From Endomychus coccineus (Eukaryota > Arthropoda > Insecta > Coleoptera > Endomychidae), in the NCBI GenBank assembly GCA_958510875.1, contig OY294067.1:255317736-255381735 (forward strand): a stretch of DNA of 64,000 nt, written 5' to 3'. Shown piece after piece: positions 34,401-46,400 of this stretch. Position 1 is the stretch's first letter. Each line of letters opens with the position of its first letter. Below the pieces are notes generated by a model. That model ran no database searches and was not told the DNA's origin. It saw nothing but the letters and a program-made list of their open reading frames with translations. The position numbers were made by a program, and so were the translations under genes.

Positions 34401-37400
34401 GAATAATCCACGTATATCTCGAAAACATATTCGTAAAGCGACTAGAAACCAAATCTTACTCCCAGTACGTTTACGATAATTTTTCATTTAACAACCATAC
34501 TCAGATCCCAGTATCTGAAGCTAACCTCAAATTAAAAAACGACAACTCGCCTAAAACCATCAAATAATGAATGAGCTTCAACGTTGATTGAAAGTATACT
34601 TCTTTCAATAAATGGCTTCACGAAATTTCAAAGAGAGCAGCTACTCGGCACTGAGATGATAAAAAGCAGAGAACTGTAGCTCGGTTTGCAATTGTTCGTT
34701 ATCTAAGGAAACAGGGAGAGTGTGTCAACAAATTGTTGCTTCTTGCGTATTCTTTTTTCAATTGCAAATAATATAGACAGAGAAACATATGAACCAGGCA
34801 TATCATTGAAAGCAATACTAACTGTTCTTAAACCTACAGGTTAATTATTGAAACCACGCCTAATCCCACAAATCCATTCCTAAAGCCCTCCCACTGACTA
34901 TATTCTGAAATCTCTTGTTATGAACTTGTCTTTAACAGAAAGATCTTAGATTCCAAACTATTTCTTCATGTTTTGGAAAAATAACATAACTTCGTCATCT
35001 GGTTATGTACAGGGTGTCCCATTTTGGGTACTTTTGCGGGGTATCTCCTTTATTTTTAAAGATAGAGAGTTGCGGTTTTCGCGACACTGTGCTACTTTTT
35101 CATAAAACTCAAGATGCCGTCAACAGAATTTTCATAGCCCTTTTAGTTTTTAATTTCTGAAAATGTTGCATTTTGTGACCCCCCTCGTATCTCCGTTATC
35201 CTTCATAAAATAACATTCTAATAGATTTTTTTCCGTAGAATGCAGTGGTGTAGATAACTTTTGTTACATATTTACTGTTTTTGAGTTATAAAGTAAACTT
35301 ATGTTTTTTTAAATGGAACACCCTGTATATTTATAGACTATAAAATTTGTCTTTTTTTTACGTTTTCAAAAATATATGATAGTGTAAACTTTTTTTCAGA
35401 AACACGCAAATAATTGACAATTTTAAGAAAATTAAATACATATTTTAATAGTAGGCTATGGATAACAATAATAAACAAGTGCAACTTACATATTACTAAC
35501 AAATAATTGGATACCTTGTATGTAGGTATCTATTAAAAAAAATTCCCATAGATCTTTTTCTAACAGTAAGTTTGTAACAACAGTTTTGTGGCGTAAAGTG
35601 ACAATATAACAAAAACACAAAAAAATAACATTATTAAAAAAAATTAAATGTGATGTTCAAATTGACCACCATTTTCTCTAACGCAAAATTGGCACATCTT
35701 TGAGATTCTTTGAATAGCGTTCAAAAGAACCATTGTTCTCATTCGCAGATTTCGAAAGGCTAAATGAATTGCCTCTCGAAGTTTTGCAATGCCGTCATAT
35801 CGAGTTTTATATACTTCATTTTGTATATAACCCCATAAAAAAAATCTAAAATTGAGAGATCTCGTGATCGTGGAGGCCATCTAACAGGTCCGTTGGTACC
35901 TATCCATCTTTGAGGAAAGTTATTATTTAGAAAGGCCCTTAAGAGTCTAGAGTTATGACTTGGGGCACCATCTTGCTGTAGGTAAACAGCATTATACTGG
36001 GCTAATGGAATGTTTTCGAGCAGTTCTGGAATAACTTCCTCAAGAATTTCTAGGTATCTACGTGCTGTAAGACCTCCTTCAAAAATCCTATAAACTATAT
36101 GTCTACCCAAAATAAAACATGAAACCTCAACTCCAAAGCGTCCTTGTTGTGCCCTTTCAAACATTAAATGCAGATTTTCACTACGCCAGTTCCTGGTATT
36201 GTGACGATTGAAAATGCCAGCACTTGAAATAAAGCATTCGTCTGACCAAAAAACAAGTCTGCCAAATAAATCGTTAGCATCGATTTGTTGCAAATACCAC
36301 TGGCAAAACAGTGCCCGGCGCTCGGCATCGCCAGGATGCAAATGTTGTAGTATATTAAATTTGTATGGATGATACTTATATTTCTTCAAGATCCTCTGAG
36401 CGTTAGTTTTTGGCACACCAATTTCCTTCTAAATTTTTCTACATGAGGACGAAGATGTTGCTTCTATATATCCTAAAGTATCTATCTCTTTTCTTTCCCT
36501 GTTCTCTTTGTTGTATGTTTTAGGGCGCGGGTGAACAAATGATCCGTGCTCAACTAAATTTGCTTTTAAACGGGCAAATATCCCAAAAAACGGTTGCCTT
36601 CTTTCTGGATATCTAACAAGCAAAAATTAAAATGATAATAGAGATTTTCATAGCCATAATAGCTTACTCACCTTTGGAAATATAATTCCGAAGCTTCTTC
36701 AGAATTTTCATTACTCTGTATAAAACATACCATCATATCATATTTCTCATAATTTTCGTAAACTGCCATTATTCGAAAAAATTGATAAATATCTATTGAA
36801 TAATGATACCAAAAGAACGAAAATAAACAGCTTAAATGCGATAGAGATTTGATGTTTATTTCTGTTTCTTGTCATAAACAATATCAATGGCCTACAATTA
36901 AAATATGTATTCAATTTCTAAAAATTGTCAATTATTTGCGTGTTTTTGAAAAAAAGTTTATACTATCATATATTTTTGAAAACGTAAAAAAAAGACAAAT
37001 TTTATAGTCTATAAATATACAGGGTGTTCCATTTAAAAAAACATAAGTTTGCTATATAACTCAAAAACAGTAAATATGTAACAAAACTTATCTACACCAC
37101 TGCATTTTACGGAAAAAAAACTATTAGAATGTTATTTTACCTTTTCGATAAGTTGAAGGATAACGGGGATACGAGGGGGGTCACAAAATGCAACATTTTC
37201 AGAAATGCCCTGTATCTTAAAAACTAAAAGGGCTATGAAAATTCTGTTGACGGCATCTTGAGTTTTACGAAAAAGTAGCACAGTGTCGCGAAAACCGCAA
37301 CTCTCTATCTTTAAAAATAAAGGAGATACCCCGCAAAAGTACCCAAAATGGGACACCCTGTACTTGAATCTGAATAGTGCTTATTATTTTAAAATTGAGT

Positions 37401-40400
37401 ATAATTTTATTCTAGGTTCTGAAAGACATGGGAACTTATCTATATAAGGCTATTCCAGACACTCGTTTGACGGTAAAAAAATATGCGGATGCCAAATTCG
37501 AATATTTAGCATATTGTCTGAAAGTGAAAGAAATGGATGATGAAGAATGCAACTATGCCGCTTTACAAGAACCTTTGTATCGAGTTGAAACAGGAAATTA
37601 TGAGTACAGGTAGGTACAACTTTCACCATTTTCGGAAATGTCTAATATTTCCTTTAGGGGTCCCAGTGATTTCATTAAACCTTGACATCAGAGGTTTTAG
37701 TCAGAAAACGTGAGCCACTATGTTGGAATCCGATGATAACATCCGAGTATCGATCAAACAAGTGGATCTGTAATAAATTATATAATAGCTGAGACTATAA
37801 TTATTTCATAATGTTTAGAATGCAATATTATTGAGTTATGAGTTTCTATCATTACCATAAAGTTCAAGTTGTAACCTTCGCCAGTGATGTTTTAAGATAG
37901 ATACCTAAAGCTATCTTATTATCATAGGTCGGATGAATAGAGAATATCCTATAACGGCTCTATTTTATCGATGAAAGTGGCAACATGTAATGAACTACTA
38001 TATAGAGATTCAGAAGTTACATACATATCCAAACCATTTAAGAGCTCGCTTACTTTATCAAGATCAGTCCCTGAAAAATGAAACAATGAATAATTCATAT
38101 GGTCTCAACATGATATCGTTGTACACTTCGTCCAACGTTCTTGTAATTTTTCCATTCCTTCCAAATAGTACGATTTGTGCAGTCCTTCAAAATAGGCGTT
38201 TGTTTCAGTGATGCCCTCATCGTTGGAGCCAAATCTCTTTCCGCCGAGCCATTCCTTCAAGCTTAGAAATAGATAAAAATCACAGGGGGCCAAATCTGGA
38301 GAATATGGTGGATGCAATTTTGCCATTGCGCCTGCGGTCCTATGCGCCGATGCTTTGTCCTGGCGGAATAACACTTTTTTCTTTGCCAAATGCGGCCGCT
38401 TCCGCTTTAAATCGGCGTCGAATCGATCCAACAGGTCTGCATAATATACACCAGTGATCGTTTTGCCCTTTTCGAGGTTATCGATATGGACGATACCGTG
38501 TGTATCCCAAAAAACTGCCGCCAAGACTTTGTTGGCAATAAACCCACGTTGCCTTTTTTCGGCATCGAATCGCCAGGATAGGTTCACTGTTTCGACTATT
38601 GTGATGGATCCATGTTTCGTCCACAGCTACGAAACGGCGCAAAAAGTTCTTCTCATCGCGCTTCAACATCGCCAAACACTTCTTTGTAGTTGTCACACGG
38701 TAGTGCTTGTTGTCAATAGAGAGCAAATGTGGCACAGATCTGGGAGATAGCTTGCTCATATTCAAAAATGTATGCAAAATATTCCGTACTCGTTCGGTTG
38801 AGATGCCCATAGCCTCAGTAATCTCGTGCACTTTAACTCGCCGATCGTTCAATATCATACCATAGATTTTATGGACGATTTCTGGCGTTGTAACCTCAAT
38901 TGGACCACCAGAACGTTCGGCGTCCTTTGTGGTCATCCTAACGCAACGAAAATCAGTAGACTATTTGTGAATCGCTTCAATCGATGGTGAGGACTCCTTA
39001 TAATGTTTAACAAGCGATGCTTTGGTTTGCGTAATGTTTTTTCCAAGAAATAATGTTTAATCAAGACGCGAAATTTACTGTTTTTCATGTTTACAAAATT
39101 CTTCAAGGTTGCTTGCTTTCGATGAGTATGAAAACAGAACTGAACGACATATCAGTCTGAAAATTGTAATGCTTTCTAGTTAAAGATGGTACATCACAAA
39201 TGTCATATGGAATTCTCGATTGTGGCGGCATCTGTTCTATTTTTCAGGAACTTTTCACCTTGCCCTCGTATACTGTCACTTGTCACATGAACTATCAAAA
39301 TGTACCAAAGGCACACACACGCCAATGCACACACATCGTCATCATCATCATAAGAAGGGAGGAGGCTAAGCCCCCTGATGCACTTAGGCCACTTAGTTGG
39401 GCCCATCGTGCGCCCCGTAGTCAGAAGCCTATTCTATTCTAGCAGGTTTGTGGCCCGCCAGAAACCCAGAATATTGTCAGTGATGGCTTCCATAAGTTCT
39501 TCTGGGAGCAGTTTTAATTCTCTCCTCTCTCTTTAAATGTCGCTGCCTGAGGGCTGCTAATGCTGGGCATTCCAACAGGATGTGAGAGGCAGTTTCTTCC
39601 ACCTCTCTGCATTTCCTACATATTGGGTCATCTGTGATGCCCATAGTGTGGAGATGTTTGTTAAGACGACAGTGACCCGGTTAGTATTCCAGTCATCTCT
39701 CGGATGTCCCTTCTGTTCAGAGGAAGGAGCCTTGAGAGCCTAGGCACAGGCTCTTTGATGAAGAGCTTGGCCTGCCTCATGCGTGGTGACTCTCACCACA
39801 GTTTAGACCATTCTTTATTCAGTTGGCCCAGAAGAGCGAGACCACCTACGCAGTTTGATAAAGCGACCATTGGCTCTGGCCCGGTAGGGGCGCTAGACGA
39901 TCCTCGCCTGGCCAGAGAGTCGGGCATTTCTTTCCTTACAACTCCGCTGTGTCCGGGGACCCAGATGAGTTGAACTTTATTTCTCCTACCTAGTTCAGCC
40001 AGTGTATCCATGCATTCTTTGACGAGCCTTGATGTGACTCTGGGTGATTTGAGAGCTCCCAGAGCCGACCGGCTGTCTGTGCAAATATATATACGCCTAT
40101 TTACATAGTTTTTTCGCAGGTTTTCCATGGCACAAGTCAGTATTGCGTAGACCTCCGCCTGAAAAACCGTGCAGTAAGCGCCTAGAGTCACTGAAATAGT
40201 GATCCTTGGCTTTTTTAGGTACACTCCCGCCCCGAAAGCCTGACTTACCTTGGACCCATCTGTGAACCATATGAGCCCGTCTGGTGGCAGTAGGGTGAGG
40301 GTATCGTTGTTCCAATCTCCTCTATCCGGGATGAGGATTTTGGGAGAAGTGAGACGTCTAACAGGGATCATGCACACACGTAAACTCACGAGCGCACACA

Positions 40401-43400
40401 AACATACCCACACCCACATATAGGCTATATGAATTCAAAAATACTCAAAACGGATATATCCACGAAATTCCGGATCTTTTTTTGGGCCGATTACAATACT
40501 TCTCTCACTCTATAAACTACTTATAGTGAGGGAAGTAAAAGTAACAGCGCCTATGTTATAATAACTAATGGCTGGAACTATTGGTTAAATCTTGTTAATT
40601 TTCGAATTGGAGGTATCTTCTAACAGAGATTTATAAGACAAGATAGACAGTAAAGGGATTTATCTTCAGAGGTCCTTAAGGATTGCAGAAAATGAAAAAT
40701 TCATTTAAAGAGTATGGGAGGGTTCTGAAGTAATGAGAAGTGGACAACTTCTCATATTGGTGGGCTCAACAAACATAACATCGTACTTTCTCATTATTGG
40801 TAAGGTGAGTCGGTAAATTCCCACTTAGTACCTTTCTACTCTTCCAAACTCATTCCTTCACAACCAACTTCTACACTTCATTTATGGCTATAGAGAACCT
40901 AGAAGCAACAAACTGTTTGAAACTTCCAAGCTTCATTTATCAAATAGCTGTTTGTCTTTTCTATCAGCCTTGTTCAAAATATCAATACTTGATAGACAAG
41001 TCTTAACCAACTGATGACGTAATCACGGAGCCCAGTTTGTACATCTCATTCGGCTATTTTCTCATACATTCTGTTGTGTAAACGACCCCGAAATTTCGAA
41101 ATAGCTGCCTTCACTCGCACCCACTGGATCAATAGATAAACAAACGAACAAAAATAGTGCATACACACAATCCATTTACCCGAAACTTCCTGCAATGACG
41201 TGACAGACAAAATCCCATGTTAGAACTACGTCATAACTTTCTAGGTTAAAATAGCTTCCAGATCTCAAATTATTTCATTGTTTGTGTAGTCTCGCAATAA
41301 ACATTGTAATTATTGCAAAGTGATTCGCAATGTAAATATTCCAAATCTTTCTATAAATAAATCGTCATTCACGTACATTCATTTCTAATACTATTATGTC
41401 GTAGTTTATGGAGTAAACTATTTACATTTGTATCTATACCAATTTTGTAATACGCGCCGAATACGTCACAATGGATTAAACTTACACTTATTATTAAGCA
41501 TTCTGACTTTGACAAGATTTTGGTTCGAATCTAAAAATTACTTAGTTCACTTAATAACAGTTCATGCGCTACAAATGATATTTAGTGTGATAGAATTAGC
41601 TTTTTGGAGTTTTTAATTCTGAGTTCTAAGAAAAAAATTGCCTTAAATAGATAATTATGATACAAATTGAAGAAACCAAAATCGAACCCTTTTTTATCAT
41701 CGCAAATGGTCCAAAAAAAAATGGTAAAAATGGCCAAAACCGATTTTTCGCGTCGGACATCGTCGGATTGAGAAAAAAAGAGCTTACAAAAGACAGGAAA
41801 ATGAGCCGCGGATGAACCCGATTGGTCCAGCGGTGACCCCGCAAATTGCAAAAAACCATGGATTTTGCTCGAAAATTCAAAAATTCATAACCCTTGTTCT
41901 TTTAAAGATTAAGAGCTGAAATTTTGATAAGTTGTAGCTTATGTGCCCACCAAAAAAGCACTTTTGTAAAATTTGAAATAATTGTTTTAGCAACTTTTAT
42001 GAAAGATAAGAGGTTGGAAATTTGATAAGTTGTTCATTAACTATTGAAAAAGATGATCTCGTAAAAATAATAGCGCGTTACCGCACCACAACTTTTTTAG
42101 GGCCATTTTACAAAAGTTCTTTTTTTTGCATTAAGCTGCGGTTTGTAAAAAGTATACATCCGATCTTACTGAAATTTTGTGTGGTACTTGGTGGGCACAA
42201 AAGCTATTAAAATTTCAACTCTCAATCTTTAAAAGAACAAGAGTTATGAATTTTTGAAATTTCGAGCAAAATCGATGGTTTTTTGCAATTTGCGGGGTCA
42301 CCGCTGGACCAATCGGGTTCATCCGCAACACGTTTTTCCGTCTTTTTACGGCGCATAAGTTTATCAAAAGCCTTTTTTTAAACTCAATCCGACTATGTCC
42401 GATGCGGAAAACCGGTTTTGGCCATTTTTACTATTTTTTTTTAATCATTTGCCATGATCAAGAAGTGTTCGATTTTTCACTTCAAAAATAAGGGAATCAA
42501 GCAGATCATGAAACAAGAAGTTCATTCTATGAGTCGACTTGGATATCAGTAGGTTTTATGAACGACATCAAAAAAAAATCGACTGAAATTAATTCTTATG
42601 AATTATATGAATTAAAATCACTATGAAATGTTACATTGGATTGAAACATGTAGCAGTGATGTGTTTAAGAATATCAGTAAAATGTATTTATTTAATGAAA
42701 CACTTATCACTTCTGTACTGTACTTGTGACTATAGTTTCGCCAACTAGCGTGTCATCTTCAATTCAATGACACGCTAGTTTTTGAATCTTTAGTCACGTT
42801 AGTGTTTCTATAACGTAAAAGTTGAAAACAAAGTGATAAGTGTTTTATTTTATCAATATGATGAATTATCACAAAGTAATTGCTTCCGCCATCGATTTTA
42901 AGTGAGACTTGAACTTGCAGCTCTACGTAAAAATGTCGAGGTTATCAAAAAACTGATATTATGAAATGTGCGATATTTTTTGCTATTCCGTAGATACTGA
43001 GACAATATTCTATTGTTAGGTATTAAAAAAATTTTAATAATGAACTTTCAAGGTTAAGTTCAACAAGGTTTCTATTTATACTGCTGTTAATTGGTTTTTC
43101 AATCTATTTCAGATTAATCTTACGATGTCGGCAACTTGCCAGGTCACGTTTCGCCAAATTAAGGTCGGACGTGCTTGTGAAAATGGAACTTCTTGACAAC
43201 AAGCATGTTCAGTCATTGGGAGGACACTTGTCGAAATTGGTGAAAGGCTTAGCTCAAATACATATGTTGCATTTGAAAGTACTGTCTGGACCTGCGTTAT
43301 TCCCGGTTGAGGTGGACCTTTCGAATAGCGCTTTTCAATATAAATCAACAACACCATTACGACAGGTATGACATATTACATATATGTAATTGTATTTGAC

Positions 43401-46400
43401 AGTTATACGTGATATACGGAGGTAGCCGAACCAATTTTTCCTGCCTTACTTTGAATTTTTGAAGGAACTGCAGTGTAACAAAATAGCCGACATACTTCAA
43501 TATTTTATTGAAATTGACGAAATGTCATGAATCCAAAATAGGAAGAACTTCATTGTCTTCCATTATTTCAATGAAAAGACGGCGTTCGTGAACTGGTGAC
43601 TATTCAATCATTAAAATATGTTTTATATTACGAAAATTTGGTTCAGTGGTCCATATGAAGATGTATAGGTTTTAGCTTACCGAGATTATTATCTTGAATT
43701 AAGCATGTACAGAGTGGTCCAAATTGGACACTTTTGATAGGAAACACCAATTTCTAGAGAAGATAGAGAAAAACTAGCCTACATGTTATGAGGTCGATTT
43801 TTGAGAGAAAATGAATGCCGAAAACCGCACTTTGACATCTTGACTTGTTCAAAAGATACAAGGTGTTTTTCAATTTTGTGCATTTCTGACCCACCCCCGT
43901 AACTTGTTTATTTATGAATATTTCTGATTTCTGTGAAAACATTTTCAAGACACTTTTTTGGAAGGAATCTAATGGTGTTCCTTGTTTTTTATTGAAAAAT
44001 ATGGGTTTGAAGTTATGACATAAACTTGTATTTTTTCTTATGGACCATCCTGTATATTTTTACATATTCGTGTTTGAAATAAAATTCTCTTTTCAAATAT
44101 GTATAATAGTTGCTACTTCTCTTTCAAAACATTTATTTTGTGGCTGTTTTCGACTTATTTTAGATGAATAATCAAAATCTGGGTTGCCATGCCTGAATAC
44201 GAAACAAAATAGTTCTACATAACTGCTGTTGAAAACAATAATTAGTGCCTATTTTATAATAACTCATTAATTTAATCAAAAAACAGAATAACAAGAACAA
44301 AAATATTACATTTTTAAACTACATATTTACAACATGTGTTCAAATTGAGCACCATTTAAATCGAAACATAATTGACTTCGCTTCCTAACATTATTGACAG
44401 CATTAATTAATTCTACCGCAGGTATTGAACGAAAGGCATGGGAATCAGGATGCCGTTTATATGTGAGTTCCTTTATTCTTCCCCAGAGGTAAAAATCTGG
44501 AGGCGTAAGATCGGGAGATCTTGCCGCCCAATGAACAGGACCCCGATTGCCAAGCCAATTATTGTCCCCAAATATTTCGTTCAAATACGTCGTTATAATG
44601 TGTGCGTTATGACACGGTGCCCCGTCTTGTTTGAAGTATACGTCTCCAATTTGTTGTAATGGCAAATCATCCATTATAGGTTCGACAAATTCCCGCAATA
44701 TTTCCACATATCGGGCTGCTGTAAGGTTACCCTCATAGATATGGGGACCGATAAACCTTCCTCTAAAAATACCGACCCAAACATTAAAACTGTATCGGCC
44801 TTGATTTTGTGTCTCCACTGTAATATATGGATTTTCCAAAGTCCAATTGTAGGTATTGTATCCATTAAAAATACCAGCGCTGCTAACGCATGCTTCATCA
44901 GTCCATATGATGTTGTGTCCAAAGTTTATGTTTTTAGCACATTTTCCTAAATACCATTGGCAGAATTCGATCCAGAATTGTAGGTCATTTGGTAGTAACT
45001 TGTGAACTTTTCTTACTCTATACGGTTTGAATTTATTTTTTCTTAGAATTCGCAATGCTGTAGTCTTTGGAATACCTGTATTCAACTGCATTTTGCGTAA
45101 TGAAATATTGGGTTGATTTTGTATGTCCCCCAAAACTGTTATTTCTTCTAACTCTCTATCTCTATTCCTGGCTTCGTAAACTCTTGTCCTTGGTTTTGAA
45201 AAAGAACCGTAATTAACTAGGTTTTACTGCAATCTAGTGAACATATCCCGAAACGGTTGTCTCCTTTCAGGGTATCGGTCAAAGTAAATATTGCTGGCAG
45301 CCTGTGCATCTTCATGTGATTCCCAATAACACTTTAGCATATCATATTTTTCGTAATTTTCATACATTTTGAATTAACAGGAAGATAAAAATATTGTCGT
45401 AAGTTCAAAACTCAGTTCAAAGAAACACACTAAACTTGTAAAGCAAACTGCAATTATTAATAATTGTTTGACAGTACGCATAGACTGTAGTTGCTAAGGT
45501 ATTTTGTTTCGTATTCAGGCATGGCAACCCAGATTTTGATTATTCATCTAAAATAAGTCGAAAACAGCCACAAAATAAATGTTTTGAAAGAGAAGTAGCA
45601 ACTATTATATATATTTGAAAAGAGAATTTTATTTCGAACACGAATATGTAAAAATATACAGGATGGTCCATAAGAAAAAATACAAGTTTATGTCATAACT
45701 TCAAAACCATATTTTTCAATAAAAAACAAGGAACACCATTAGATTCCTTTCAAAAAAGTGTCTCAAGAATGTTTTCACAGAAATCAGAAAGTTACGGGGG
45801 TGGGTCAAAAATGCACAAAATTGAAAAACACAACAAGTCAAGATATCAAAGTGCGGTTTTCGGCATTCATTTTCTCTCAAAAATCGACCTCGTAACATGT
45901 AGGCTAGTTTTTCTCTATCTTCTCTAGAAATTGGTGTTTCCTATCAAAAGTGTCCAATTTGGACCACTCTGTACAGTGCTGGTCTAAGTTTCCTAAGTAG
46001 TAAGTGAATATTCATCAGTCCTACGAGGGCAAGGTGAAAAGTCCCTGAAAAATTGAACAAGAAATGATTTATTTGGTCAAAAATTATTTTATTTCTCAAC
46101 ATAATCTCCTTGTAGCCAGATAAACTTCGTACAACGTTTTTCTGATCTTTCGAATCCTTCCAAATAATATGATTTCGGCAATCCTTCAGAATAGGAGTTT
46201 GTTTTAGCGATGACCTCATCGTTGTAGTTAATTCTCTTTCCGACGAGATATTTCTTCAAGTTTGGAAATAGATAAAAATCGCAGGGGGGCAAATCTGAAG
46301 AATATGTTGGATGACGTACCAATTCGTAGCGCAATTCATGCAATGTTGCCATTGCGACTGCGAACCGTTGCGCCGTAGCGTTGTCCTGGTGGAGGAGCAC

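Noticed and set aside
41010..41030. CTGATGACGTAATCACGG as a hammerhead core
   Set aside because: No GAAA or stem I follows.
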